Shown in pieces: positions 10,100 through 20,935 of a stretch of DNA of 64,000 nucleotides. Both the position numbers and the translations under genes were made by a program. The stretch spans positions 496,001 through 560,000 of the forward strand of contig JARGSG010000207.1 of NCBI GenBank assembly GCA_030374805.1, in the 5' to 3' direction. The notes beneath the pieces were generated by a model. The model worked only from the letters and a program-made list of their open reading frames with translations, was not told the DNA's origin and made no database searches. The stretch comes from Gracilaria gracilis. Lineage: Eukaryota > Rhodophyta > Florideophyceae > Gracilariales > Gracilariaceae. Position 1 is the first letter of the stretch; each line of letters begins with the position of its first letter.

Positions 10100-11128
10100 T
10101 TACAAGATCTTCTTTCTTTTGAAGAACTTCTTTGTGTACATTGCCTGATACCCCCCTACTCCAAACAGGCTCACTAGTGCGATAACGGAAAGTATTACGA
10201 CGCGCTTGTTCGTGTTCTCGTTCAGTCTTCGTAGTACGTCCTCCATTTGTCTGACTTCTTCTAGGACATGAAGAAGTTCTCGCAATTCCGCAGCTACATG
10301 ACGCAAAGATACTTCTAGATGAGTCAGGTGCTCTTTCTTTGCAAGTCGATTGAAATCGTGCGCTGCTTCTCCTTTGTTGATCATCAAGCGTACTCGTCTC
10401 TTGATTTCTTGCTTCTCTACATTGCTTGAAATGCAGACCTCGAATTTCTGTACCTGGAACAGTTGTTCTTCCTTCTCATAGTCAGAAGCTGTGTCAATGG
10501 TTCCGTGCTTTTTCTCATGCTCACGTTCATTCCTAGCGACTTCATCATCCAATTGGTCATCGTTGATTCCGTCGTAATCTTCCATATCGAAATCATCAGC
10601 GTCGTCATCGTAATCGTAATTGTAGTCCAAGTGATCATCATGATGATCATGAGCTTCTGATTTGCTTGAGGAATCATCAGCGGACAAAATCCGTCTTTGG
10701 TGATGATTCTCAAGTCTGTTCCGCAGATTCGCATCGTGCCGTTCTTTCTGTTGCCTGAGAGATTCGTGAAGGCGGTCTCGAGCTTCCTTTGCTTTGCGCA
10801 TAGCTTCTGCTGTTGAGACCTTTAAATCAGAGAGCGTACTCTCAGAAAACGGTACCACGAAAGCAAACTTGCCATGGTTCGCATCATTCTTCTCATACAA
10901 AGTCTTCGAACCATCATTGATAGTGACCTTTATATCAACAGGCATATGGCCCTTGCCGGTCGAAACAGTGTACTCGCCAAGAACTTTGGTGTTGGGAGGA
11001 ACGGATTCTGAGAAACATCTTTTCTCGCCGGCATGAACGTAGAACTGAAATGCTGACGTTGAATCGCTCAAGAGAGCCATGACAAGTATTGCCGTCAAAA
11101 CCCATGCCATAAATAGTTTCCGAGACAT
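10100..11128 (-). CDS. p24/EMP24-family ER-Golgi cargo receptor with acidic insertion
   Basis: 342 residues. A signal peptide (1-26, ending DSTSA) is followed by a GOLD domain starting FQFYVHAGEKRCFSE. It has the two family cysteines, Cys38 and Cys232 (FEVCISSN), that form the GOLD disulfide. A coiled coil (about 255-305), a transmembrane helix (VVILSVIALVSLFGVGGYQAM, about 310-330) and the cytosolic tail KKFFKRKKIL follow. The tail has both the FF COPII motif and a canonical KKxx COPI retrieval signal (KKIL). p24 proteins cycle between ER and Golgi as hetero-oligomers. Typical members have 200-230 residues; this one has ~120 extra residues (about 103-224) placed between the GOLD strand ending FAFVVPF and the one carrying Cys232. 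The insert has a charged helical part then an Asp/His/Tyr-rich run. The ends match the family so well that I am confident of the assignment. Confidence 0.88.
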   Translation of the reverse strand: MSRKLFMAWVLTAILVMALLSDSTSAFQFYVHAGEKRCFSESVPPNTKVLGEYTVSTGKGHMPVDIKVTINDGSKTLYEKNDANHGKFAFVVPFSESTLSDLKVSTAEAMRKAKEARDRLHESLRQQKERHDANLRNRLENHHQRRILSADDSSSKSEAHDHHDDHLDYNYDYDDDADDFDMEDYDGINDDQLDDEVARNEREHEKKHGTIDTASDYEKEEQLFQVQKFEVCISSNVEKQEIKRRVRLMINKGEAAHDFNRLAKKEHLTHLEVSLRHVAAELRELLHVLEEVRQMEDVLRRLNENTNKRVVILSVIALVSLFGVGGYQAMYTKKFFKRKKIL

Positions 11129-12080
11129 GTTGTATTTGAAAACCTAGACCACTTGCAGCTTACTTCACTGCATCTCATGAAAGAAATGCTAAGGAGATCC
11201 TCACTTTCCCAGGCTGATCTAAGAAACTCAGACGATAAATAGGCACACGAAGAAATCAATTAGTCAGACAAGAATCTTAACTCGAGAAAGAACATATATA
11301 TCCTATTTTGAAGCAAATAGATATTGGTGTCAGGAATATTCTAAACGCTTGAACGTTCCTCGCTCTTCGGTAGACGTTGGGAATATCCGAATGTAACCTG
11401 CGCTTTTTCCGGGGGAAGAACAGTTGTCGCTACCAGGGCCGTGAAGCCAATACTGCTAGATAGATATTCAGAACTGTAGCTGCTTCACATGAAACTGTGA
11501 ATTGGCGTCAGAGAGAAGTTGGTAGTTTCATGACCAATCGAGGTTAATCATAACACCATGATGATGGTGTCCACCAGGGGGAGGGCGAGTGCCTGCTCTG
11601 CGTGGAACGCTGTTGCCGAAATGCAACTGATCAGGAACGTTCTACCCTTGGTATAAGTTAACGAAACAGGAAATTATCTACTGTTTCCAAAAACCTTGCG
11701 TTTTCGAGGTAGTGGTTGTAGCAAAAATATAGGAAAGTGAGCGCGCGGAGAAGGGAGCGTGCGAAGGTAGAAAAAAATGTAGTTGATGGGGATGATGAAC
11801 GATCATCACAAACCATGCTTCCGTGCCGGCCGGAGCAAAAAGTCCTCCGGTCGAGAGCAGGAGCGTTCCCAGCTCCACCGGAACATGTACAGTGACCAAA
11901 AATTCAAACGCACCACTGCGTCAAAGACAAATTGCTCGACATAGAGAGCCTCTTTCGCGCTAGAATTGCATCAGTATAAAGACCTCTGTGTACGAAATAA
12001 GACAGTGAAAGCAGATTATAGCAACAACGCACATTCTTGACTTGACGTCATTAACACCTGTCAACCCGCCAAAACAGAAC
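11129..12080. other. Intergenic, no gene seen
   Basis: Upstream region of the p24 gene and left flank of a Tc1-like element. A 73-codon open frame on the minus strand (11678-11899) has no recognisable features. Confidence 0.5.
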
Positions 12081-12101
12081 GCGAAATACAAACGCTCACA
12101 A
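12081..12101 (+). repeat. Left inverted repeat of Tc1-like element
   Basis: Matches the reverse complement of 13258-13278 at 20 of 21 positions. The core is AAACGCTCACAA. Confidence 0.75.
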
Positions 12102-12220
12102 ATTGTTACGTCTTCATTGGCGCCAAAACTATTTGTACTTAAACGCACCCAAACCACTCTGTAGATCAGAAATGTACTGCCCATCACGTGCTGCGTGCAC
12201 TCATCTGCACTCTTGCCAAC

Positions 12221-13228
12221 ATGATGCCCAAAAAAGGACACTTGACCGATGTTGAGGAAGGTCAGATATTAGCACTCAATCATTCACTTATTCCTATCCG
12301 TGACATTGCCGAGCAGTTGAATCGTGCCTCATCTACTGTATCACGCTTTTTGAAGCGCCACAAGTCCAACAAGATTGCAAAACGCACCACTAATGCCAAA
12401 AATATTAGAGCCCGTAGCAAAACGCTGCTACTTAGACTGGCTTCCACAGGAAACTATAGTGCATCAGAACTCCAAAACCGTCTTCAACTTACCATCACCG
12501 TTAGCCGCGTTCAACAAATCCTCAGCCATGCACCCAATTTAAAGTATCGTCGCTACACAAAAAGTCCAAGGTTGAGTGCAAAACATAAAACTGACCGCCT
12601 CACTTGGGCACGCCGTCATGTCACCAAAGGTGACCCCTTCTGGATTCGAGTGATTTTTTCTGCTGAAAAGAAGTTCAACTTAGATGGCCCGGATGGGTTT
12701 GCTAACTATTGGCATGATTTGCGCCGAGAGCCCCGACGCTTTTCAACTCGTCAACATGGTGGTGGCTCGGTGATGGTATGGGGTGCTTTATCTTTTTATG
12801 GAGTGTCTAACATTATGTTTTTGGATGGCAAGCAGAATTCGGAGAAGTACTGCAAGACATTGCAGGATGGTTTGCTACCTCTTGTTGCCGATAATTTTGG
12901 AGAGAGTCATCCTTTTGTTTTCCAGCAGGACAACGCACCTATTCACACGTCACACATGACGCGTAATTGGCTTTCTTCGCATCAGGTACCTACGTTACCG
13001 TGGCCCGCAAGGTCTCCGGATCTGAATATTATTGAAAACGTGTGGGGTTATCTGGTTAGGAAGGTTTGTAGTGTTCATAAGACCTATGAAAACGTGGAGG
13101 GTTTAAAAGACGGTATAATTGACGCGTGGAAGTCTATCTCGGAGGAATACTTGCTGAAACTCTACAATAGTATTAAGAGACGTTGTTTAGCTGTGATTGA
13201 CAGCAAGGGAGATTCTACAAAGTACTAG
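12221..13228 (+). CDS. Tc1-like DD34E transposase with first catalytic Asp replaced by Ala
   Basis: 335 residues from the ATG at 12221; the open frame begins 33 bp earlier at a GTG. The N-terminal half carries paired helix-turn-helix DNA-binding domains (LTDVEEGQILALNHS... IRDIAEQLNRASSTVSRFLK, then SASELQNRLQ...VSRVQQIL). The C-terminal half is the Tc1 DDE_3 domain. The second catalytic Asp (FQQDNAPIH) and the Glu (LNIIENVWGYL) are present and 34 residues apart. The first position reads FSAEKKFNLDGPDG where the family has FSDEKKF: codon 148 (12662-12664) is GCT instead of an Asp codon. The frame is otherwise open end to end, so this copy is predicted to bind ends but not cut. Confidence 0.88.
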   Translation: MMPKKGHLTDVEEGQILALNHSLIPIRDIAEQLNRASSTVSRFLKRHKSNKIAKRTTNAKNIRARSKTLLLRLASTGNYSASELQNRLQLTITVSRVQQILSHAPNLKYRRYTKSPRLSAKHKTDRLTWARRHVTKGDPFWIRVIFSAEKKFNLDGPDGFANYWHDLRREPRRFSTRQHGGGSVMVWGALSFYGVSNIMFLDGKQNSEKYCKTLQDGLLPLVADNFGESHPFVFQQDNAPIHTSHMTRNWLSSHQVPTLPWPARSPDLNIIENVWGYLVRKVCSVHKTYENVEGLKDGIIDAWKSISEEYLLKLYNSIKRRCLAVIDSKGDSTKY

Positions 13229-13257
13229 CATTGCACGGCAATTTGTTAAAGAAGTTC

Positions 13258-13278
13258 TTGTGAGCGTTTATATTTCGC
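13258..13278 (-). repeat. Right inverted repeat of Tc1-like element
   Basis: Partner of 12081-12101. A GC hairpin (CCCCC...GGGGG) follows directly outside at about 13279-13294. Confidence 0.75.
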
Positions 13279-14964
13279 CCCCTGCAAGCGGGGGATCAAT
13301 TGTATTTGGTTAATTGTGGGCCACTGACACCTGATGGCAAACTAGGCGTGCGTTTACTACAGTTCTATTATAAAGAGGTTTGCGTTCAGTCCCGTATAGT
13401 CAGGTTGGCGCGCGCAAACGGGAGTTACGCTCTGCTTTCGTGTGGGTGCATTTATATTTTCGCTGACTGTAAACGTATGTGACATCGGTATGACACCAGA
13501 CCACGTGCGTTTCGCTGTAATGCCCAAACGTTCGCCCGTATACAAGCGCTGCGCCCAACCGCTCGCGACTCTCGATTCTTGAGACCCCGCAGCCGTGTGG
13601 CGATTGCATCCCCCACTCTTGGCGCCGCACGAACCAAGCTTCACCTGTGCCAGAGAACTGCATTTTTGGTTTACCAAAACCGGGGTGCACATAACAACAG
13701 AGCGTTTGGATCCTGTCCCATCTCATAGGACAGGGTCCAAATACGTTTTGCGAGCTTCCAAGCCCCTCAACCCGCACGCCGCCGACCTTCTCTACGTATC
13801 AAGCTTGCGTTCAACAGCTTCTGCGCTGCGCATCCCAAGTAACACATGACTTCGTTCTTCATCCAGCAATACATGTTACCCGCTACATGTAGTCTTGTAC
13901 AGATGCTTTGCGTACTATTCAGTGCCGCCGAATGGAATCTTCTGCCCATTGCACAAAACGAACTCATTATTAAGATCACCTGCGTCAAAAGGAGTGTGCA
14001 CACTGAGTTTCTTGTCGCTCTATGGACACGACTGTTCTAATCTCTGCAATGACGGAGAAGACGAACATTAAACCTTGCAACATTAGTGAGAGGGCGGCGG
14101 CAGATTTCAAACCGGAGAAGCATGATCGGCAGAAAGGCGAGAAATTGTAATCAAAGAAGGAGCAACGCACAACGCGTTTACGTGACAAGTGAAAACGTAG
14201 GAAGGAAGATCGGCTACACTAGAACCGATATGGATGCGTCTATTGGGTTGCTACTGAAGTACAATTCCCATTTAGCGCACTATGTTTACCCGCTGCTGCA
14301 CACGTTCTTACCCAAATTCGTTTGCCGCGCTTTTCCGGGTCCGCGAGCTCCGAAGGCCACACTTTATTGAACTAAATCTATGGGCGGCAACAAAAAGTGG
14401 ATACCAAATAAAGGTGGTTCTATTATCTCAGTAAGCCACAAAGAAACTCATTAGTACAAGGCGTACTTTATATCGAAGAATACAATTACAGCCGTGAATC
14501 ATTTTGTACTATCGTTCTCATTACACTTTGGATCCTGCATCCTTCTATTGGAGTTTATCGAAGACATTGGAGAGCCCCCGGGATCAGTGGGATGTTGGCC
14601 TGCGTCTACTGCGGATGGTACGAACGGCATGTACGGTCGAGAGCATGTATCCCTCTTGCAACTGAGGGCACTGTTGACCACGAACGCAGCACCCAACAGG
14701 CAACATCTGCTGTTTCAACTGCCATGAGTAAGAGCAGGCCAATGCCTTCGGCCCCTTCTACAGAACCACTGACAGCTCACATTGCAGCGCGCGAGGTTAG
14801 TGCCGGCAATGGACATCACTCTGCTCCTCCAAGCGCTGCTGCAACTGCTCCAATGGACCAAAGCTAAACCTTTTGACACCCGTTTGCAGTCAATGACTTG
14901 TGCAGTCAATGACTGGCAGCTGTGCTGTGAACAGAATTGGGTCGAATTGCTTCTCTTCTCAACT
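13279..14964. other. No convincing gene
   Basis: About 1.7 kb of spacer between a Tc1-like element and the KDZ-like transposase frame. Several short frames overlap on both strands without domains. An imperfect hairpin (GGATCCTGTCC / GGACAGGGTCC) lies at 13708-13739. Confidence 0.5.
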
Positions 14965-17900
14965 TTATTCGACAAGGGACGTATGCCTATCCCCGGTTAT
15001 TTCGAAGAATGCCATCTTTCGTCTTGCGGCTGTTGTGTCCGGAATATTTTTCATCCTATGTTTCAGATCGAAGTTCCTCACAATCACGTATGGATCAGGT
15101 AATAATACAGCTCGTCGAAGAAAAGAAGAACAAGAAACTACCTCAAATGCGATGTCGTCATTCTGGAGCTCATACCCGAACCGTTTATGGCCAAAGCGCT
15201 CAACGACAAAAGAATTCCCCCGCTCTCCTGTTACACGCATTAGTTTCCGAATGAGCGCAAACTTGGGTTCAGAATGACCCCGGGGACGAAATATGATATC
15301 TATAATCCCGAAAGAAGGTGCGTGACAATCATTATATGCAATTCCGTCGTGCCGTAACTGCGTTCCAAAAACATGTTCACCGGCATAAACCGTATCGTAC
15401 ATTCTATTATCGCACCATTCAAACCTGGCAAGAAACCGTACACTTTTTACTTCCTCCCACATTTTCTGGTTGGTCAGAGGTACAATATCCGTTCTTATAG
15501 CGTTCCGTGCATCTTCAATTGTGCTCGAGCTTAGAGCCACATTTTCGGCCTGATCTTTCCAAATGCATTCGGCGGTTGAACAGTGGACTCTCTGATATTC
15601 CTCCAAGTTCGGATTGTCTTCATCAGATGCGACTGCCACGTCCACATTTCGAGTGTTGAGAACGGAACTACTGAATGTTGATTTGGGCTGTTTCTCATGG
15701 AAAGCGTTAGTGCTCAGTGTCAGTCTTGCGCTTAGAATCTGAGGTGCAAGGCTTTGAAGGTGACCATTGGTGGATGAATAAGTTTCTTTTGTGTCTTTGT
15801 GCATCGTTTCATTGGTGTCTGTCGAACCCTTTCTAAGACAGCCGTAGTCGAAAAGGCGGTTTGGAATGTGGAACATTGTGCGGTGCATTTTCGTATTTGT
15901 TCCGCAATTGAGGAGACTGGAAATTCCTTTCCCTACTTCAAAACCAAGCTTTCCGAGATCTTGTATATCCTTCAATGTTCGAAGGGCTGAACCTGGTGGC
16001 GAGTTGATAGCGAAAAGGCTGCGTTGAAGGAGGTCTATCTGTAAGAGCAGTTGGAGAAACCGGTCGTTGTCTGGTTCCCTACTTTGCGAAACTCCCATGA
16101 CTGCATACCAAAGATAGGGGTTAAGATCCCTCCTCATTTTCCCAGTAACACCGGCGTGCTTCTCTTCTTTGTTTTTGCGAAAGGCTGCAAACCTTTGCAA
16201 GCGGCAAACTGGAGGAAGGTCAAGAATGCGTTGATTAGCAATGTCTGCACAAAGAGATTTTGACATTCCACTGTACTCAACTGCTTTCTCGAAGATCTTG
16301 AATGCGTCATCCGTTACTTGTCTCATTATACCATGCTCCACGACATAGAGAATATCGAATCCAACAGAATAATATAATCTGTATGGGAAAGACCCCGATC
16401 CAGCAAACGAAGCGAGAGCTGTAGGTTAATGAATCGCACTAACCGAGTCTAGGTATGTCATGTCGGCCTTCAGTAATCTCTTCTGCGCATTGCGTCGTTG
16501 ACCATCACTTCCTGGCTCGATGAATCTCGATTTGGCAACGCGTATTTGAGACGTCACTGTTCGATACACGTCACGAGGAGGGAAAGAGTGGGAACCAGTT
16601 TGTAACTCGTTTAAGCTCTTCCGTTGTTCTACACCGTTCGTGTTTACTTCACTTTCGCCAATCGGACTGCCCATTGAGTAATAAGACTTTGATGTGTCCA
16701 GCGAAGAGGCATCCGAGCCACACTCTTCACTCCGACATCGTTTTCTGTGAGGCTGGTGGGCCGGGACTTCAGGTTTTCTAAGTTTAGAGGGCATCATACA
16801 GTGTGTACAGTCGAAGAAGCTGTCGTGTCCTTTAAGTCCACAAGATGGTCGTTCTTGCACTTGGTCCGCCACTTGAATTCCAAGACGTGGGTGTACCATT
16901 TTGCCTTCGATAATTACACCGTTATGAGAAACCCTGGTAATTTCTTCAAGAAGAAGGAACATGAATCTATGCCAAACCTGATGCTTCTCTCTACGATATG
17001 TCGAAGGCGAAAGACTTTTTGCTTCCTCAGGCATCACTGGGACAATACCCACTTCGTGCCATGTCCGAGATACTCCAGATATATTGGGGAATCGTACTCT
17101 CACTATATTAGCGCTTTGCGATCCGGAAGAACTCAGTATAGTGGAGTCGCTATACAAGTCGATAACCACTACGCGATCGTCCTCTCTATTAACAGCCTCT
17201 TCATACTGCCGCATCGCATCACTATTCCGTGGAGCTGAATACACTCTCTGTCCTCCCTTCTGACTCTCTTGATATGGAACTATGGATTGGACACCGCCAT
17301 TTTCATGCAACACCTGAAAAATGAGCCCTAAAACAGAGCGAAACACTTCAGAGCAGTTTGAGCCAAGCTCGGTGTTTATGGTAGCCGTTCTCCATCCTTC
17401 TGAGAATACTATATGCTTCCTTGCCTTAAGTAAGTACGAGGCAAACCCGTCCGAACTTCGGAACTGGTTTGTGAGATGGCGGAAACGAGTAGGGATTGAC
17501 CGTTAATTTGAAGAGAGGAGACTGTACAAGTTCTTCGACTGTGTCAATGTCAAAGTATTTTCAGAGCAGTACTGAAGTGTGCGTCTGACTACTACGCTTA
17601 GATTTTCAAATGGTGGATTTGGCTGGTTGATCTTTGAGAATAAGGGTGTTGATGTGTCCCCCAGCGACTTGAAGAAGACCCATGCTTGGATTGCCCCATC
17701 ACCGCGGTTCGATGGTGCGTTTCTGGGTTTGAATGTGGGAAATTCTTTTACGTTTAGCGAACTGTTTTCACAGCAGTCATTTCCGGAATTATAGTCATCA
17801 CCATCAACGGATGGAATGTAAGAAGGAATAGGCTCGTCTTCTGGAAGTAGCTCCATATTATCTTCCTGCATGGAAGACAATGCGGCACGGACTGGCATTC

Positions 17901-18141
17901 GGTTTTCATACTCCTGACAGCTTTCATCCTCACTGGTGTCATCGTACTTTGGAATGACTCCCTTATGGGTACGCGCAATGTGATTCTCAAAGTGTATCTT
18001 ACTTTGGAACTGCCTACGACAGGCTGAACACTTATGACCAGACCTCGAAGGAGCAGTTCTTTTAGGGTTCCTATTTATGGGTCTGCAGCAAGAACAACGG
18101 CATGACAAACTCAGCAACAGCGTAAGATCGCGCGCTGTCAT
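14965..18141 (-). pseudogene. KDZ/Plavaka-like transposase, one frame with two in-frame TAA codons
   Basis: A single 1,059-codon frame runs from the ATG at 18141 to the stop at 14965, broken only by TAA at 17503-17505 (codon 213) and TAA at 16426-16428 (codon 572). The protein sequence continues sensibly across each stop. The N-terminus has a C2H2 zinc finger (Cys38, Cys41, His54, His59), as in Plavaka-type transposases. The middle has DLYSDSTILSSSGSQSA (about 327-343), then HPRLGIQVADQVQER and HDSFFDCTHC (about 417-448), resembling the catalytic D and the zinc-binding part of KDZ enzymes. The C-terminal half has NETMHKDTKE (Glu about 778), a candidate for the third catalytic residue. No frameshift is seen. 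It is either a recent pseudogene or, less likely, expressed by readthrough. The family call is by motif pattern only. Confidence 0.6.
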
Positions 18142-18436
18142 ATAAGTGAAGCTACCTTAGGAATAAGACTTTGTCAAGCAGTTTCCGTTATACTCATAAC
18201 TACACACGCTGAATGCTGCGAACCGAAAGTGAAGGGGACTCTCGAGAAAAGCGCGCAGTCAGTGAAATGTCTCAAGCTGTAACATACACTTTGACCACTT
18301 TCCTTCAAATCTCTCTCTCAAGTTGGTCTGCTCCAGTTCTTTCTTCCAGATATGGAGCTCTCAGTCAAGTGTGCAGAAAGCTCTACCGTTTACGTACGTA
18401 CTCTTGTTAATCTCTTTGCGAAATACCTCTGCGCAG
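18142..18436. promoter_or_regulatory. Divergent promoter region of the KDZ-like element and companion gene
   Basis: About 300 bp between the ATG of the minus-strand transposase frame and the first clear coding exon of the plus-strand companion gene. A first short exon of the companion probably lies here: ATG codons occur at 18213, 18268 and 18352, and GTACGT donor-like sites near 18394, before an AG acceptor at 18436. I could not settle the exact start. Confidence 0.35.
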
Positions 18437-20138
18437 GACTATTACCAACACGGGTACCGAGGGGGGACCAAGTGGCCTTCGCACATCAGGTGTCAGGGAT
18501 GCGGATGGAACCCGTGCGGCCGTGGGTGTCGGCACGGGACCCAGACCAAGCAGCAGCTGTTCAGACGGAATCATAGAATCGGTTGCTGGCCGTCCAGCAG
18601 GTTTAGGGGGCGTTGCTTCAAGCAGCGCTCGGTCTGCAGGAGTGAGGAAGGCTGATGGGAGTCGTTCGGCATCTCGGCCAAGCCCAGGAGGCATTAGCAA
18701 ACCTCCCAGAGGAAGAGCGAGTGCACTGAATGAAACACTGCTTACATCTATTCGGGAGATGATTGAAGAGCAGAGGAGGGGAAACGCTCTCTTGGAAGGG
18801 TTAAGGTCACAACTGGATTTAGCTACTGCAGAAATTCAAATGCAACGAGAAGTTCGTAGGGAGGACATGCAAGCCGCAGGGTCTTCTGACGATTCAGTCG
18901 CGAAACAGAGGCACGAGAATATATTGGAAGTGCTGATGCAAATCAGAGATATCCCTCGCTGTGGGGAGAAGACACCATTAAAAAACGAGAGTGGCCTCGA
19001 TTTATCTAAGGTGCGTTTCTGTTACTCAAGGTTCGACATTATCTTCGTACACGCTTCTAACATTATTGTAACTCACGAAATCTACGACAGAAGTGCAAAG
19101 TAGCAGATTTGAGGCTTCTATTTCAGAGATCTCTAACACAGAAAAGGTTCATATAACATACTAACCATTCCTACTGCTCATACTGAGAAAAAGATGTTTG
19201 TCAAAGTAAGAGTCACCAATGAGGTGCTTGATCCTGCTCTTGGCCGGGATATATACGATGGAATGAATGGGAACTCGTCGCATCCCAGCAAGCTGTTACT
19301 GGAAGCGGCCCAGTTTGTGCACAATGACACCGCTTCAAACAATGAGATAGAGAAATTCCTGAAGTCAAGGATAACTAAGTCTGGTAAGCAAAACGGGTCA
19401 GGACAAAGAATTTACTCCCTATTATCCGCCGCCATTGGTAGAGCACTTGAACCTTTACGAAACGAGATGGTAAGATTTCGACCCTAATTAATCACCCAAA
19501 AGAAGAACATATTGGAACTAACTAATCTACACTTTTGCATGGAAAAGGTTCGCGCTTTTCGTGCGAATATACCCGATATTTCGGTGCTTCAGATTGCTAA
19601 TGAAGAGTCTCAAACCAGGAAAGGATATGAGGAAATTGATTCTGATGATGAAGATTTGAGTGAAGAACACCGAGCAACACGTAGAGCGGCAGAGCATTTG
19701 CTTCTTTCCGGAAGTTTCAAGACTGAAAGAGAGTTTGATACTGCATGGGTATCAGCGTGGAAAGCCGTACGTCGCAAATGTCGCACACAATTTGCAATAT
19801 ACATTCCAATCATGAAGGACGCTGGATTCGAACAAGTGCCGCAGCTTCCATCTGTGATATCATGTTCGGAAGAGAGACGTATTATCAGCATATACAGTCT
19901 TGGACTCCTTCACATGAAGATTGGAAAGCACTTCCAAGAACTACTAATTGGTGACAGGAGTGGATTGAGGTCAGCTCATGGGCCAGAGTGGGCGAAAGAA
20001 GTGCGAAGGCTCAACAGAACTTTGAAGGCATTAGCAAATGGATCTAGTGAGGCCGATAGTAAGGTGGCGTTCAATGGGTTATTCGTGAAGGAACTACTGT
20101 CAGATGTAGATATTCAACGCCTTGAGGATGAGTTCTAA
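18437..20138 (+). CDS. Spliced gene of unknown function, companion of KDZ-like transposase
   Basis: Unrecognised. Exon 18437-19010 encodes a Ser/Gly/Pro-rich stretch, then a helical segment (SIREMIEEQRRGNALLEGLR). It ends at a GTGCGT donor in phase 0. The next clear coding block ends at 19469 (KSGKQNGSGQRIYSLLSAAI...RNEM), with a TACTAAC branch site near 19160 before it; a tiny exon around 19122-19146 is possible. The last exon, 19548-20138, follows a 78-bp intron (19470-19547, GTAAGA...AAG, CTAACTAAT branch) and holds an acidic patch EEIDSDDEDLSEEH and a basic helical C-terminal domain. The 5' end is uncertain. Its divergent position next to the transposase suggests an accessory gene of the same mobile element, but a host gene is possible. 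Confidence 0.5.
19470..19547 (+). other. Intron of the companion gene
   Basis: 78 bp, GTAAGA...AAG, phase 0, with a CTAACTAAT branch-like site about 25 bp before the acceptor. Confidence 0.65.
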
Positions 20139-20640
20139 TATAGTTGTCATCGTTGTGAAGGTTCGAAAGGTGTATCCGAACCCTTATAAAGAGGAAGGCG
20201 TTATGCAAGGAGTACCATGTTAGCTAGCGGTTGAACGCTTTGGGAGAGTCTACATTAAAAGTTCATTTGGAGCTATGATTTCTTGTTCCCCTCGATGTGC
20301 GTTATAGCAACGGTTAAGCTACTCTGTGACAGTTTCCATTTGCGCAGTTTTACGTAATGCTGCAATGGATGTTCTGTCGGGCACGCTAAGAAAGAAAGCG
20401 ATATCGGAGACTGCCGTCTCAATCAAATTACCTCACGTTCAAATGCTGGGTTTCTGTGGGATTTGAATTTTGAGCTGTTTGTAACCCTCCGACGGGAACG
20501 GTTCTGGGATATTGTCTGACCGTCGCTGACTGTTCCTGCTGCAAATTTCCTGTTTTTTCCGAAACGGCCTCAAAATCTATCGGTGGGAACGTTGGTGTGG
20601 TTTGTGATGATGTAGAAGATATACGCAGAGGCAGCAGGAG
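20139..20640. other. No gene seen
   Basis: Downstream flank of the companion gene. A minus-strand frame (20428-20769) is open here, but only its right part, inside the dispersed repeat, resembles anything else in the window. Confidence 0.45.
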
Positions 20641-20935
20641 GCTTGACAGCGCGTGTAAAATTGTACGCAGCGAACTGCTGCGACGCTTGTCGTCGTGGCA
20701 AAGAACAAAGAGAAAACAATCTTCCCTCACTTCTGGCCCCTTTTTTTCTAAAAGGCCCAAAACGGACATCGTTTACTTGTTTGCAGTTTCTGGTGCCGTC
20801 ACTGCAGGCTTGCGGCGCAAAAGCGAGTACCAAAGACCTCAAAAAATGCGCGAACATCTCCCGGAGATGCGCCAACAACACGACTTTGACAAGAATTTTG
20901 TTTCCAACACTTGCTCTGCATCTTTTTATTGAAAA
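20641..20935 (-). repeat. Dispersed repeat, copy A (similar to 42418-42712)
   Basis: About 295 bp clearly similar in DNA and in reading frames to 42418-42712. Shared protein-level blocks on the minus strand include CCWRxSGRCSRI and LRTILHALSS. Copy B is the upstream end of the copia-like gag region, so this is probably a fragment of a related element. Copy A has in-frame stops, and similarity ends abruptly near 20641. Confidence 0.65.

Larger units (their letters stand above)
12081..13278 (+). mobile_element. Tc1/mariner-type DNA transposon (about 1.2 kb)
   Basis: A transposase gene lies between an inverted repeat of 21 bp with one mismatch (12081-12101 and 13258-13278). The true ends may reach somewhat further because both sides also carry a short CCCGC block about 10 bp outside. 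A flanking TA duplication is not obvious at this boundary. It is compact like other Tc1 elements. Confidence 0.75.

Noticed and set aside
13357..13849. Nested overlapping frames on both strands
   Set aside because: No domain, no splice support, and composition typical of random open frames.
14965..18141. Alternative genetic code with TAA read as an amino acid
   Set aside because: The Misato, 14-3-3, p24 and hydrolase genes end normally at standard stops, p24 with TAA, so reassignment is unlikely.
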